This document shows positions 28,193-37,420 of a stretch of DNA of 64,000 nucleotides, in pieces; within the stretch, counting starts at the first letter, position 1; the number at the start of each line of letters is the position of its first letter. A program made the translations under genes and the position numbers. The notes below the pieces were generated by a model. It was not told where the DNA came from and did not search any database. It worked only from the letters and a program-made list of their open reading frames with translations. The DNA comes from Paraburkholderia solitsugae (lineage in GTDB: Bacteria; Pseudomonadota; Gammaproteobacteria; Burkholderiales; Burkholderiaceae): contig NZ_WOEY01000037.1 of the NCBI RefSeq assembly GCF_013177695.1, positions 62,001-126,000 on the forward strand. Reading direction: 5' to 3'.

Positions 28193-30367
28193 TTACTGCC
28201 CCTTCTTCACTTCCAGCCGGAACTTATGCAGCAACGGTTCCGTATAGCCGCTCGGCTGCTGGCGTCCTTCGAACACCAGCGCCTGCGCGGCCTTGAACGC
28301 GAGCGTGTCGAAGCCCGGTGCCATCGGCGTGTAGTGCGGATCGCCCGCATTCTGCTCGTCGACCACCTTCGCCATGCGCTTGAAGGTCTCTTCGACCAGC
28401 TCACGTGTCACCACGCCGTGATGCAGCCAGTTCGCAATGTGCTGGCTGGAAATGCGCAGTGTTGCACGGTCTTCCATCAGGCCGACGTTGTGAATGTCCG
28501 GCACCTTCGAGCAGCCCACGCCCTGATCGATCCAGCGCACCACGTAGCCGAGGATGCCTTGCGCGTTGTTCTCGACTTCGCTACGGATTTCGTCCGCGGT
28601 CCACTTCGCCGATTCGACGACCGGAATCGTCAGCAGGCTGTCGAGCAGTTCGTCGCGCACCTTCGCGTAGTCGGTGCGTTCGAGTTCCTGCTGAACCGCC
28701 TGCACGTCGACCTGGTGATAGTGCAGCGCGTGCAGCGTCGCGGCGGTCGGCGAGGGCACCCATGCGGTGTTCGCGCCGGCCTTCGGATGCACGATCTTCT
28801 GTTCGAGCATCGCGTGCATCAGGTCGGGCATTGCCCACATGCCCTTGCCGATCTGCGAGCGGCCGCGCAGGCCCGCGCTCAGACCGACCAGCACATTGCT
28901 GCGCTCGTAGGCGGTGATCCACGCGCTCGACTTCATGTCGCCCTTGCGCATCATCGGGCCGGCTTCCATCGCCGTATGCATTTCGTCGCCGGTGCGGTCG
29001 AGGAAACCCGTGTTGATGAACGCGACACGCTCGGACGCTTCGTCGATACAGGCGAGCAGGTTGACGCTGGTGCGGCGCTCCTCGTCCATGATGCCCATCT
29101 TGATCGTGTTGCGCGGCAGCTTCAGCAGGTCTTCGACGCGTGCGAACAGCTCGCTCGCGAATGCGACTTCGGCCGGGCCGTGCATTTTCGGCTTCACGAT
29201 ATAGATCGAGCCGGTGCGCGAATTCAGCTTGTGCTTGCGGTCGTGCAGCGCGCACAGCGTGGTGATGACGCCATCGAGAATGCCTTCCGGAATCTCAAGG
29301 CCGTCGTTCGTCAGCACGGCCGGATTCGTCATCAGGTGGCCGACGTTACGGATGAACAGCAACGAGCGGCCATGCAACACGACCGGCGCTGTGCCGTTTG
29401 CGGAGGTGTACACGCGATCGGCATTCAGACGGCGCGTGAAGGTCTTGCCGCCCTTCGTGACTTCTTCCGCCAGATCGCCGTTCATCAGACCGAGCCAGTT
29501 GCGATAGAGTTGGACCTTGTCGTCCGCGTCGACCGCGGCAACAGAGTCTTCGCAATCGATGATCGTGCTCACCGCTGCTTCGACCAGCACATCTTTCACG
29601 TGCGCCGAATCGGTCTTGCCGATCGAATCGTTCGCGTCGATCTGGATTTCGAAGTGCAGGCCGTTGTGCTTCAACAGCACGGCGGACGGTGCGCTCGCGT
29701 CGCCCTGATAGCCAATGAACTGCGCCGGCGTCTTCAGTTCGGTCTTGCCGCTCTTCAGCGTGACGACGAGCTTGCCGCCTTCGACGCTATACAGCGTGGC
29801 ATCGACGTGCGAGCCGGTCGCGAGCGGGGCGGCCTGATCGAGAAACTTGCGGGCATAAGCGATCACCGCGGCGCCGCGCACCGGGTTGAAGGCCTTCTGC
29901 TTTTCAGCGCCGTTGGTCTCGGGGATCGCATCAGTACCGTACAGCGCGTCGTACAGGCTGCCCCAGCGTGCGTTGGCAGCGTTCAACGCATAGCGCTGAT
30001 TCGACAGCGGCACCACGAGTTGCGGGCCGGCCTGTTCGGCGATTTCGGTGTCCACGTTGGCGGTCGTGGCTTTGACGCTCGCCGGCGACGGCACGATGTA
30101 GCCGATGCCTTCGAGGAAGGCGCGGTACGCGCGCAAATCGCGCACCGGACCCGGATTGGCGCGATGCCAGGTGTCGAGTTCGGTTTGCAGGCGGTCACGC
30201 TCGGCCAGCAGCGCACGGTTTTTTGGCGCCAGCTCGTGCACGAGGGCGTCGAAACCTGACCAGAATGCGGCGCTGTCGATACCGGTGCCGGGCAGGGCTT
30301 CAGTTTCGACGAACTGGTCGAGGTTGGCGGCGACTTGCAGTCCACCGCGCTGGTTCATCTGAGTCAT
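28193..30367 (-). CDS. glcB: Malate synthase G
   Basis: A 724-residue malate synthase of the G isoform, which condenses glyoxylate with acetyl-CoA to give malate. The length matches GlcB (about 723). Conserved blocks include [23 protein letters not shown], a long [17 protein letters not shown] segment, [35 protein letters not shown] and [14 protein letters not shown]. The start at 30367 (MTQMNQRGG) is chosen because GGAG lies seven bases upstream; in-frame codons further upstream lack this. It is the last gene of the glc operon and uses the glyoxylate made by GlcDEF. A bidirectional terminator follows the stop by about 70 bases. Confidence 0.96.
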   Translation of the reverse strand: MTQMNQRGGLQVAANLDQFVETEALPGTGIDSAAFWSGFDALVHELAPKNRALLAERDRLQTELDTWHRANPGPVRDLRAYRAFLEGIGYIVPSPASVKATTANVDTEIAEQAGPQLVVPLSNQRYALNAANARWGSLYDALYGTDAIPETNGAEKQKAFNPVRGAAVIAYARKFLDQAAPLATGSHVDATLYSVEGGKLVVTLKSGKTELKTPAQFIGYQGDASAPSAVLLKHNGLHFEIQIDANDSIGKTDSAHVKDVLVEAAVSTIIDCEDSVAAVDADDKVQLYRNWLGLMNGDLAEEVTKGGKTFTRRLNADRVYTSANGTAPVVLHGRSLLFIRNVGHLMTNPAVLTNDGLEIPEGILDGVITTLCALHDRKHKLNSRTGSIYIVKPKMHGPAEVAFASELFARVEDLLKLPRNTIKMGIMDEERRTSVNLLACIDEASERVAFINTGFLDRTGDEMHTAMEAGPMMRKGDMKSSAWITAYERSNVLVGLSAGLRGRSQIGKGMWAMPDLMHAMLEQKIVHPKAGANTAWVPSPTAATLHALHYHQVDVQAVQQELERTDYAKVRDELLDSLLTIPVVESAKWTADEIRSEVENNAQGILGYVVRWIDQGVGCSKVPDIHNVGLMEDRATLRISSQHIANWLHHGVVTRELVEETFKRMAKVVDEQNAGDPHYTPMAPGFDTLAFKAAQALVFEGRQQPSGYTEPLLHKFRLEVKKGQ

Positions 30368-30471
30368 CGACTGCTCCATCCTTGAATGGGACCGATGTGG
30401 GGGCACCGGTCCGTGTTGTGCTTCTTTCTTTTATTGATGCCGCTTTGAACGAATCCGAACGGATGTCGAAC

Positions 30472-30876
30472 TTAAGCGGCGATCGCTTGAATACCCGCGC
30501 GGGCGATCTGTGCGTCCTGATCCGACTTGACGCCCGACACGCCGACCGCGCCGACCACCTGGCCGTCGACGATCACCGGCACGCCGCCTTCCAGCGTGCC
30601 TTGCAACGGCGCGCTCAGGAATGCGGTGCGGCCATTGTTGATCATGTCTTCATATACCTTGGTTTCGCGGCGGCCGATCGCCGAAGTGCGGGCTTTTTCC
30701 GTCGCGATGTACGCGCTGGCCGGCGCGCTGCCGTCCAGACGCAGCATGCCGAGTGGGTGGCCGCCGTCGTCGACCACCACGATAGCGACAGCCCACTGGT
30801 TCTTCTCAGCTTCCGCGCGGGCGGCTTCGAGGATTCGGGTCGTTTCGGCAACAGTCAACACGGGTTTGCTCAGCAT
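30472..30876 (-). CDS. glcG: GlcG-like HbpS-family protein
   Basis: A 134-residue protein of the GlcG/HbpS family (DUF336). It has the typical opening LTVAETTRILEAARAEAEKNQWAVAIVVVDDGGHPLGMLRLD and the glycine-rich C-terminal GTLEGGVPVIVDGQVVGAVGVSG. The family occurs widely in glycolate and propanediol operons. Heme or small-molecule binding has been reported for some members, but its role in glycolate use is unclear. It lies between glcF and glcB with short gaps, so it is probably cotranscribed. Confidence 0.9.
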   Translation of the reverse strand: MLSKPVLTVAETTRILEAARAEAEKNQWAVAIVVVDDGGHPLGMLRLDGSAPASAYIATEKARTSAIGRRETKVYEDMINNGRTAFLSAPLQGTLEGGVPVIVDGQVVGAVGVSGVKSDQDAQIARAGIQAIAA

Positions 30877-30895
30877 AATGAATTTCCTGTTTCGG

Positions 30896-32152
30896 TTATG
30901 GTAGGGATGCTTCTACAAGTTCTATCCAGTGGCGCACCGGAGTGCGCCCGGCGCCGTCCAGATGTGTCTGGCAACCAATGTTGGCCGTGACGACCATCTC
31001 CGGCTTGCCGCTTTCCAGTGCATCGAGCTTGTTGCTCCGTAATCTTTCCGCAAGCTCGGGCTGGGTGATCGAATACGTCCCCGCCGATCCGCAGCACAGA
31101 TGAGCGTCGGGCACGGCAGTGAGATCGAAGCCGAGCCTTCGCAGGATCGATTCGACCGCACCGCCCAGCTTCTGCGCATGCTGCAGCGTGCAGGGGCAGT
31201 GAAACGCGATTTTCTGCCGCGCCTGATTGGGCAACTTCGCCGGCAAGGGATCCGCCTGCAACTGATCGAGCGGCTCGTTAGCCAATACCTCCACGAGGTC
31301 TCGCGCCAGCTCGCTGACCCGCTGCGCTTTTGACGCATAGCGAGGGTCGTGGCGCAGCAGATGCCCATACTCCTTGACGAACGCGCCGCAGCCGCTCGCG
31401 GTTTGCACGATGGCTTCGGCGCCGGCCTCGATGGCGGGCCACCACGCGTCGATATTGCGCCGTGCCCGCGCGAGGCCTGCCTCTTGCGCATTCAGATGAT
31501 AATCGGTCGCCCCGCAGCAGCCGGCCTGGCGGGCATTCACGATGCTGATGCCCAGCCGGTCCAGCACGCGCGCGGCGGCCGCGTTGGTGTTTGGTGACAG
31601 CGCGGGTTGCACGCAGCCTTCCAGCATCAGCATTTTGCGCGGATGCCGCGGCGCCGGCCTGGGTGTTATCCCAGCATTTGACCGAGCGCTTCGCTTGGGG
31701 ATTTTACGTCCAAGCGCGGCCGGAAGAAACGGTCGCATGGCCTGGCCGGTTTTGAGCAGCGCGCCGAACATCGCCGGATTCGTGATCACCCGGCGCAAAC
31801 CCTCGCGCAGCAGGCGTTCCGAGGCAGGGCGCTCAATCCGTCGCGCCAGTTCGGCGCGGCCGATATCCAGCAGCGCATGGTAGCTGACACCCGACGGGCA
31901 GGTCGTTTCACAGTTGCGGCAGGTCAGGCAGCGGTCGAGGTGCAACTGGGTTTTCTGCGTGACCGGCTCGCCTTCGAGCATCTGTTTGATCAGATAGATA
32001 CGGCCGCGCGGGCCGTCGAGTTCGTTGCCGAGCAGCTGATAGGTCGGGCAGGTCGCGTTGCAGAAGCCGCAGTGCACGCACGAGCGCAGGATCTGTTCGG
32101 CTTCGTCGGCGCGCGACAGGGTTTTGGCGGCGTCGCTGAGATTAGTTTGCAT
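30896..32152 (-). CDS. glcF: Glycolate oxidase iron-sulfur subunit
   Basis: A 418-residue GlcF, the electron-transfer subunit of membrane-associated glycolate dehydrogenase. Two [4Fe-4S] ferredoxin motifs are seen near the N-terminus: CVHCGFCNATCP and CLTCRNCETTCP. Two CCG (DUF224) domains follow, with AGCCGATDYH and LCCGSAGTYS. The length and order match GlcF. It passes electrons from the FAD of GlcD to the quinone pool. The gap of about 105 bases from glcE holds short imperfect repeats. Confidence 0.95.
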   Translation of the reverse strand: MQTNLSDAAKTLSRADEAEQILRSCVHCGFCNATCPTYQLLGNELDGPRGRIYLIKQMLEGEPVTQKTQLHLDRCLTCRNCETTCPSGVSYHALLDIGRAELARRIERPASERLLREGLRRVITNPAMFGALLKTGQAMRPFLPAALGRKIPKRSARSNAGITPRPAPRHPRKMLMLEGCVQPALSPNTNAAAARVLDRLGISIVNARQAGCCGATDYHLNAQEAGLARARRNIDAWWPAIEAGAEAIVQTASGCGAFVKEYGHLLRHDPRYASKAQRVSELARDLVEVLANEPLDQLQADPLPAKLPNQARQKIAFHCPCTLQHAQKLGGAVESILRRLGFDLTAVPDAHLCCGSAGTYSITQPELAERLRSNKLDALESGKPEMVVTANIGCQTHLDGAGRTPVRHWIELVEASLP

Positions 32153-32173
32153 GGTGTCGTTCGCCTTCAGTGC

Positions 32174-32266
32174 TTCACAGGCCAGTGTTCACCGGACCCG
32201 TGTTCACAGGCCGCGTTCAGCGGACCGGGTTCATGGGCATGGATTCACAGGCCGAATTCAAAGGCC
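32174..32266. repeat. Short imperfect repeats between glcE and glcF
   Basis: TTCACAGGCC occurs at 32174-32183, 32203-32212 and 32244-32253, with the variant TTCAAAGGCC at 32257-32266, which reaches into the end of glcE. Spacing is irregular. It looks like local slippage or duplication within the only sizeable gap in the glc operon. Confidence 0.55.
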
Positions 32267-33325
32267 GGCATAAAGGCGGCCGGGGTTGAAGAGGCTGCGC
32301 GGGTCGAGTTGCTGCTTCAACTGCTGGTGAAAGCGCAGCAGCGCTTCCGGCATCGGTGTGAACGGCTCGGCGTCCACGCGTGGCGTGAAGCAGGTCGCAT
32401 GGCCGCCGGCGGCATGAGCGATCTGGCGGATCGTCGCGGCCGGGGCATCGCTTTTGAGCCAGCGTTGCGCGCCCGCCCAGTCGAGCAGCGTGTCGCCGGG
32501 CAAGCGGGGCAGCGGCGAAGCGTTCGGCAGTGAGAGGCGCCACAACGGGCGCGAGTCGTCGAAAAACGCCAGACGGTGCTCACGCAAGGCGTCCCAGAAC
32601 TGGAGATCGAGTTCGATGCCGCCGATGCGATCCACGGCCGAGGCCACGGATCCCATGCCGCCTTCGAGCCGAACATGCAGGCGTCCGTCGACGTGAGCCG
32701 CGCCGCTGACCGGCAGCGCGGCACGGCGCCACGCGGACAGTTCACGCAACGCTTCGGCCGCATCGAGTTCGAGCATGAGGCTGCCGACCGCGCGCGGCTT
32801 CGGCAATACCTTGAGCGACACTTCGGTGATCAGGCCGAGGCAGCCGAAACTGCCGGCCAGCAGGCGCGAGACGTCGTAGCCCGCGACGTTCTTCATCACT
32901 TCGCCGCCGAAACGCAGATGCTTCGCCTGACCGGTGATCACACGGCAGCCGAGCACGAAATCGCGCACCGAACCGCACCACGGCCGGCGCGGACCGGCGA
33001 GGCCGGCAGCGACCATCCCGCCGACGGTGGCGGTGCCGTCGAAGGTCGGCGGCTCACAGGGCAGCATCTGACCGGCCGCGTCGAGCGTGGCGTTCAGTTC
33101 GGCGACCGGCGTGCCCGCGCGCGCGGTGATCACGAGTTCAGTCGGGTCATAGCTGACCACGCCGCGATGCGAGCGCGTGTCGATCGGTGTGCCTTGCACC
33201 GGACGGCCAAGAAAAGCCTTGCTGTTGCCGCCGCGAATCCTCAGCGGCGCACCGCTTACCCAGGCTTGCGAGACTTCGGCGACGAGCCGTTCGCTATCGT
33301 CCATCGATACCGCTTCGATCAACAT
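32258..33325 (-). CDS. glcE: Glycolate oxidase FAD-binding subunit GlcE
   Basis: A 355-residue FAD-binding (PCMH-type) protein, shorter than GlcD as expected for GlcE. It has LRIRGGNSKAFLG at the N-terminus, then LPCEPPTFDGTATVGGMVAAGLAGPRRP and a C-terminal FNPGRLYAGL. It forms the glycolate dehydrogenase complex with GlcD and GlcF. The start overlaps the glcD stop (TGATG), so the two are translationally coupled. Confidence 0.94.
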   Translation of the reverse strand: MLIEAVSMDDSERLVAEVSQAWVSGAPLRIRGGNSKAFLGRPVQGTPIDTRSHRGVVSYDPTELVITARAGTPVAELNATLDAAGQMLPCEPPTFDGTATVGGMVAAGLAGPRRPWCGSVRDFVLGCRVITGQAKHLRFGGEVMKNVAGYDVSRLLAGSFGCLGLITEVSLKVLPKPRAVGSLMLELDAAEALRELSAWRRAALPVSGAAHVDGRLHVRLEGGMGSVASAVDRIGGIELDLQFWDALREHRLAFFDDSRPLWRLSLPNASPLPRLPGDTLLDWAGAQRWLKSDAPAATIRQIAHAAGGHATCFTPRVDAEPFTPMPEALLRFHQQLKQQLDPRSLFNPGRLYAGL

Positions 33326-34824
33326 CAGAAACGCTCCAGTTCGGGAAAGGGCAGTGCGCCGCGGTGGACATGCATCGAGCCGAATTCGGCGCAGCGGTGC
33401 AGGGTCGGCACGTTCTTGCCGGGGTTCAGGAGGCCGCCCGGATCGAAAGCGGCCTTCAGCGCGTGGAAGAAGCTCAGTTCGTCGCTATTGAACTGCGCGC
33501 ACATCTGGTTGATCTTTTCGCGGCCCACGCCGTGTTCGCCCGTGATGCTGCCGCCCACCGCCACGCACAGTTCGAGGACTTTCGCGCCGAGGGCTTCGGC
33601 GCGTTCGGTTTCGCCGGGCGCGTTCGCATCGAACAGGATCAGCGGATGCATGTTGCCGTCGCCGGCATGGAAGACGTTGGCCACGCGCAGGCCATATTCG
33701 TTCGAGAGATCCTCGATGCTTTTGAGCACACGCGGTAATTCGCGGCGCGGGATGGTGCCGTCCATGCAGTAGTAATCCGGCGAGATGCGGCCCACTGCCG
33801 GGAACGCGTTCTTGCGGCCGGCCCAGAAGCGCTGGCGCTCGGCTTCGTCTTTCGCGACACGGATATCGGTGGCGCCCGCTGCGCGCAGCAGCGCTTCGAC
33901 CCGCTCCACGTCTTCCTGCACATCGCTTTCCACGCCGTCGACTTCGCACAGCAGGATCGCCTCGGCATCGACCGGGTAGCCTGCGTGGATGAAGTCTTCC
34001 GCGGCGCGGATCGCGAGGTTGTCCATCATTTCGAGGCCGCCGGGGATCACGCCTGCGCCGATGATCTGTGCGACCGCCGCGCCCGCTTTCTCGACATTGT
34101 CGAAACTGGCGAGCAGCACCTTCGCGCTTTGCGGCTTGGTGAGCAGCTTCACGGTGACTTCGGTGACGATGCCGAGCATGCCTTCCGAGCCTGTGAAGAG
34201 CGCCAGAAAATCGAAACCGGGTGCGTCCAAAGCGTCCGAGCCGAGCGTGATGCGCTCGCCGTCGATGGTGAGAATCTCGAGCTTCAGGATGTTGTTGACG
34301 GTCAGCCCGTACTTCAAACAATGCACACCGCCGGCGTTTTCCGCGACGTTGCCGCCGATCGAGCAGGCAATCTGCGACGAGGGGTCCGGCGCGTAGTACA
34401 TGCCATGGGGCGCCGCGGCCTGCGAGATCGCGAGGTTGCGCACGCCGGGTTGCACGCGGGCAATGCCGGCTTCCGGATCGACATCGAGAATCCGGTTAAA
34501 ACGCGCCATCACCAGCAGAATGCCTTTGTCCAACGGCAATGCACCGCCCGACAAACCGGTGCCGGCGCCGCGCGCGACCACGGGAATCTTCTGAGTGTTG
34601 GCGAATTTCAGCAGCGCCTCGACCTGTTCGACCTTGTCGGGCAGCGCGACCAGCATCGGCGTCGCGCGATAGGCGGCGAGGCCGTCGCATTCGAATGGCC
34701 GCAAATCTTCCTGTTCGTAGAGGAGTTGCAGGTCGGGGATCAGCGCTTGCAACTGCGCGACGACTACGGATTTGTCGTGCGCCGCGAGCGCGCCGTCGAC
34801 GCGCTCGTCGTAGAGATAGCTCAT
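33325..34824 (-). CDS. glcD: Glycolate oxidase subunit GlcD
   Basis: A 499-residue FAD-linked oxidase, the catalytic subunit oxidising glycolate to glyoxylate. The FAD-binding domain has PVVARGAGTGLSGGALPLD and CSIGGNVAENAGGVHCLKYG. The C-terminal FAD-linked oxidase domain has ANVFHAGDGNMHPLILFD and VGGSITGEHGVGREK. It is first in the reverse-strand operon glcD-glcE-glcF-glcG-glcB and is divergent from the regulator glcC. Two GlcC-type operator dyads lie in the shared upstream region. Confidence 0.96.
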   Translation of the reverse strand: MSYLYDERVDGALAAHDKSVVVAQLQALIPDLQLLYEQEDLRPFECDGLAAYRATPMLVALPDKVEQVEALLKFANTQKIPVVARGAGTGLSGGALPLDKGILLVMARFNRILDVDPEAGIARVQPGVRNLAISQAAAPHGMYYAPDPSSQIACSIGGNVAENAGGVHCLKYGLTVNNILKLEILTIDGERITLGSDALDAPGFDFLALFTGSEGMLGIVTEVTVKLLTKPQSAKVLLASFDNVEKAGAAVAQIIGAGVIPGGLEMMDNLAIRAAEDFIHAGYPVDAEAILLCEVDGVESDVQEDVERVEALLRAAGATDIRVAKDEAERQRFWAGRKNAFPAVGRISPDYYCMDGTIPRRELPRVLKSIEDLSNEYGLRVANVFHAGDGNMHPLILFDANAPGETERAEALGAKVLELCVAVGGSITGEHGVGREKINQMCAQFNSDELSFFHALKAAFDPGGLLNPGKNVPTLHRCAEFGSMHVHRGALPFPELERF

Positions 34825-34942
34825 GTGGGGGGCTCCTGGTGTCGCGCTAACCTGGCGGTCAGACCCGTGGGCACGGGCGCGCGAGCGTGTCTCAGATGGG
34901 ATTGTTACGGCTGTGAGAATCGCTGTCGACGGCTGAGATAAG

Positions 34943-34953
34943 TGGTCGTACCA
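34943..34953. promoter_or_regulatory. GlcC-type operator dyad, site 1
   Basis: TGGTCGTACCA, a TGGT-N3-ACCA dyad matching the TNGT-N3-ACNA pattern of FadR-subfamily GntR regulators. It lies 119 bases upstream of the glcD start. The same sequence context (GTGGTC-TACCAGTT) recurs at 35052. Confidence 0.72.
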
Positions 34954-35051
34954 GTTTTTGATTTGATGTTTTCAGAGTCGATGTGGCGTGTACACTGGCC
35001 TATATGGGCTGCAGCGGACAAGCCGGGCTCCTGCGTGTTAGCATTCCAAGG

Positions 35052-35062
35052 TGGTCATACCA
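35052..35062. promoter_or_regulatory. GlcC-type operator dyad, site 2
   Basis: TGGTCATACCA, one base different from site 1 and 109 bases away from it. It lies 13 bases before the chosen glcC start, where binding would block glcC translation initiation or transcription, suggesting autoregulation. Confidence 0.72.
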
Positions 35063-35074
35063 GTTGGAATTGCA

Positions 35075-35842
35075 ATGCAGACAGCGAATCAGGAAAGCTC
35101 TCGGCAAGTGGCGGACGTCGTCGCCGAGCGTATCGAGCGATTGATCGTCGACGGTGTGCTGAAAACGGGGCAGGCGCTGCCGTCCGAGCGGCGCCTCACC
35201 GACAAGCTCGGTGTATCGCGCACGGCGCTGCGCGAAGGGCTCAAGCTCTTGCGGGCGCGCGGCATCATCGAAACTGCGCACGGCAAAGGCTCGTTCGTCG
35301 CCAGCCTCACCGCGCAACCCATGCTCACGCCGATGATGCATCTGCTCGGCTCGCAGCCGCGCACGCTCTACGATCTGTTCGAAGTGCGTGCCTTGCTCGA
35401 AGCGGAGTCCGCGCGGCTTGCGGCGCTGCGCGGCACGCCCGCCGACTTCGTGCTGATCACGCGCCGCTACGAGGAAATGCTCGCGGCGCACGGTAAGGAG
35501 ACGAGTGCGTCCACCCACGCGCGCCTCGATCATGCGTTTCACCTCGCGATCTGCGAAGCCTCGCATAACCCCGTGCTGGTGCATACCTTGAGCACGCTCA
35601 CCGATCTGCTGCTGAGTTCGGTGTTCGCGTCGGTGAACAATCTCTATCACCGCGAGCCGCAAAAACGGGTGATCGATCGTCAGCATGCCAGGCTCTATAA
35701 CGCCGTCACCGGCAAGCTGCCCGAACAGGCGAAGAAGGCCGCGGCCGACCATATCGGGAGCGTATGCGCGAACCTACGGGAAATCGAACAGGAAGAGCAG
35801 CGGCTCGTGCGCGCAACGCTGCGGCTGGAAGGCTGGGAATAG
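35075..35842 (+). CDS. glcC: GntR-family (FadR subfamily) glycolate operon regulator
   Basis: A 255-residue regulator with an N-terminal winged helix (VADVVAERIERLIVDGVLK, then QALPSERRLTDKLGVSRTALREGL and RGIIETAHGKGSFV) and a C-terminal FCD ligand domain (RTLYDLFEVRALLEAESARLAA, LDHAFHLAICEASHNPVLV). The text SVFASVNNLYHR and IDRQHARLYNAV closely resembles E. coli GlcC as I know it. It is predicted to respond to glycolate and activate the divergent glcDEFGB operon. A GTG at 35051 is an alternative start, but the ATG at 35075 begins the conserved protein and leaves operator site 2 outside the gene. Confidence 0.94.
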   Translation: MQTANQESSRQVADVVAERIERLIVDGVLKTGQALPSERRLTDKLGVSRTALREGLKLLRARGIIETAHGKGSFVASLTAQPMLTPMMHLLGSQPRTLYDLFEVRALLEAESARLAALRGTPADFVLITRRYEEMLAAHGKETSASTHARLDHAFHLAICEASHNPVLVHTLSTLTDLLLSSVFASVNNLYHREPQKRVIDRQHARLYNAVTGKLPEQAKKAAADHIGSVCANLREIEQEEQRLVRATLRLEGWE

Positions 35843-36009
35843 TGGCGCAGGTGGCGCAGCCGTTTCAGCTCGAAGGTTCGACGTAGCCGGCACAGCGTTT
35901 TCAACCGGCGATGGGGGCCGGCACCGTGGCGCTGCCGATACGGCGTGTCGCAGGCGCTTTACAATCGAGCGTCAACACAAAAAATCGCGTGTTCCCCACG
36001 CCCCCTACC

Positions 36010-36885
36010 ATGCCCATCATCAGCGAGCTTTTCGTCTATCCGATCAAATCCTGCGCCGGCATTGCGCTCAATGAAGCGCGCCTGCTCGCCACCGGCCTCG
36101 AATACGATCGATGCTGGATGGTCACCGACCCGAGCGGCGCGATGCTCACACAGCGTGCGTATCCACGCATGGCGTTGATCAAGGTCGAGCTCGGCGAACA
36201 TGAACTCGCGATCCGCGCGCCGGGCATGAGCGCGTTGCGCACGCCGCTCGACGCCGCTGCACTCAGCGCACCGCAAAAGGTGCAAACCGAAGTCTGGGGC
36301 GACGCGGCCTACGGGCTCGACACCGGGGAGGAGAGCGCCGCATGGTTTTCAGCGTTTCTCGGCGTGCCGTCGCGGCTGCTGCGCTTTAATCCGGAGCACG
36401 AGCGGATTGTCGATCCGGACTACACCGGTAGCGTCGGTGGGGCCACCACGCATTTCGCCGATGGTTTTCCGCTGCTGGTGATCGGCCAGGCCTCGCTCGA
36501 CGATCTGAATGGACGTCTGAACAGCAAGGGCGCACCGTCGATTCCGATCGACCGGTTCCGCCCCAACGTCGTGCTGACGGGGCTCGATGCGTACGAAGAA
36601 GATTATGTCGAGAGTCTGAGTGTCGACGGGGTCGAGGATCGGGCCGTGCAGTTGCAGCTGGTCAAGCTGTGCTCGCGCTGTCCGATGCCGACCATCGATC
36701 AGGCGAAGGGCGCGCCCGATCCCGATTGGCCGAACGAACCCACCGACACCATGAGCGTCTACCGGGCGAATCCACAGCGAAATGGTGCGCTGACGTTCGG
36801 CAACAATGCGATCGTTGCGCGTGGCGCCGGGGCGTGGTTGCGCGTCGGGCAGGAAGTCGAAGCTGAATTGGGTTTTGGCGATTAG
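36010..36885 (+). CDS. MOSC-domain molybdenum-cofactor-binding protein
   Basis: A 291-residue protein with an N-terminal MOSC beta-barrel (MPIISELFVYPIKSCAGIAL, GLEYDRCWMVTDPSGAMLTQR) and a C-terminal MOSC domain holding FRPNVVLTGLDAYEED and the conserved Cys in KLCSRCPMPTID. Proteins of this type bind molybdenum cofactor and include amidoxime-reducing enzymes and YcbX-like proteins. A separate redox partner domain is absent here. The frame extends upstream, but the ATG at 36010 starts the conserved domain. It lies between glcC and the nitrate genes, so a link to molybdoenzyme metabolism is possible but unproven. Confidence 0.87.
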   Translation: MPIISELFVYPIKSCAGIALNEARLLATGLEYDRCWMVTDPSGAMLTQRAYPRMALIKVELGEHELAIRAPGMSALRTPLDAAALSAPQKVQTEVWGDAAYGLDTGEESAAWFSAFLGVPSRLLRFNPEHERIVDPDYTGSVGGATTHFADGFPLLVIGQASLDDLNGRLNSKGAPSIPIDRFRPNVVLTGLDAYEEDYVESLSVDGVEDRAVQLQLVKLCSRCPMPTIDQAKGAPDPDWPNEPTDTMSVYRANPQRNGALTFGNNAIVARGAGAWLRVGQEVEAELGFGD

Positions 36886-37065
36886 GCTGGGAATCAGGCC
36901 GGCACTGAGCTGAACGCCTGGATTGGCGCGCACGGCGGCACGCTGAAAGTCAGATCGTCCATCGAGGATGGCACGATGTTCGTCGCGAGATTGCCGATCG
37001 TGGTTTGAGGGTGCGCTGCCGTTCGGGCCGGCGCCCATGCGGTATGCACCGAGGGCTCACCGCCC

Positions 37066-37101
37066 GCACGCGCACAGTGCTGCGTCGCACCATCCCTGTG
37101 C
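37066..37101. promoter_or_regulatory. Two NtrC-like enhancer dyads upstream of nirB
   Basis: Two copies of GCAC-N7-GTGC, the core of the NtrC site, occur at 37066-37080 and 37087-37101. Their centres are 21 bases apart, two helical turns, and about 135-155 bases upstream of the start predicted from the sigma-54 promoter. This is a usual enhancer position. No other gene starts nearby. Confidence 0.68.
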
Positions 37102-37202
37102 CTCGCTGCATCAAAACATCTCGCGCATCGCGCTGACAGCACACGCGTGCTATTTGCCGCCGGGCCTTGCGCCACGGCGCTCCAGCAGGCTTTTCTCACA
37201 AC

Positions 37203-37218
37203 TGGCACAGCCTTTGCG
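37203..37218 (+). promoter_or_regulatory. Sigma-54 promoter of the nirBD-nas operon
   Basis: TGGCACAGCCTTTGCG matches the RpoN consensus TGGCACG-N4-TTGCW at all invariant positions (GG and GC ten bases apart). The predicted transcription start is near 37229, leaving a 190-base leader before nirB. With the NtrC-like dyads it indicates nitrogen-limitation control. Confidence 0.78.
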
Positions 37219-37232
37219 TTAAGCCTTGCCAT

Positions 37233-37250
37233 CGGATCAACGTGGATCCG
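37233..37250 (+). promoter_or_regulatory. Hexaloop hairpin at the start of the nirB leader (ANTAR-type target)
   Basis: CGGATC and GATCCG form a perfect six-base-pair stem closing the six-base loop AACGTG. ANTAR antiterminators such as NasR and NasT recognise six-base loops with A at position 1 and G at position 4, as here. A second hairpin follows (GCGAGT 37254-37259, ACTCGC 37272-37277), but its loop is 13 bases, so the usual two-hexaloop design is not fully met. Confidence 0.55.
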
Positions 37251-37295
37251 TTGCGAGTGCAACAACACAGGACTCGCTGCAGCATAGGTCAGGAC

Positions 37296-37347
37296 AACGG
37301 CGTCCCCCGAATTCAGTCATCGACTGGGTTCGCGGGACGCCGTTTTT
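37296..37347 (+). terminator. Intrinsic terminator in the nirB leader (probable attenuator)
   Basis: AACGGCGTCCC (37296-37306) pairs perfectly with GGGACGCCGTT (37334-37344). Inside, CGAA/TTCG and CAGTC/GACTG extend the stem to a three-base loop, and a T-run follows. It sits 74 bases before the nirB ATG and 410 bases after the nearest upstream gene, inside the predicted sigma-54 transcript. It is thus best read as a regulated leader terminator. Confidence 0.82.
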
Positions 37348-37420
37348 ATTTCCGGAATCGCTTTCGCGCAGCAGCCAACTGGCAGCGATTCGAGCCCAGC
37401 ACAGTGAGGAAGCCGCGGTC

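Noticed and set aside
36894..37268. 124-codon reverse-strand frame before nirB
   Set aside because: Unnatural composition, and it covers the NtrC-like sites and sigma-54 promoter.
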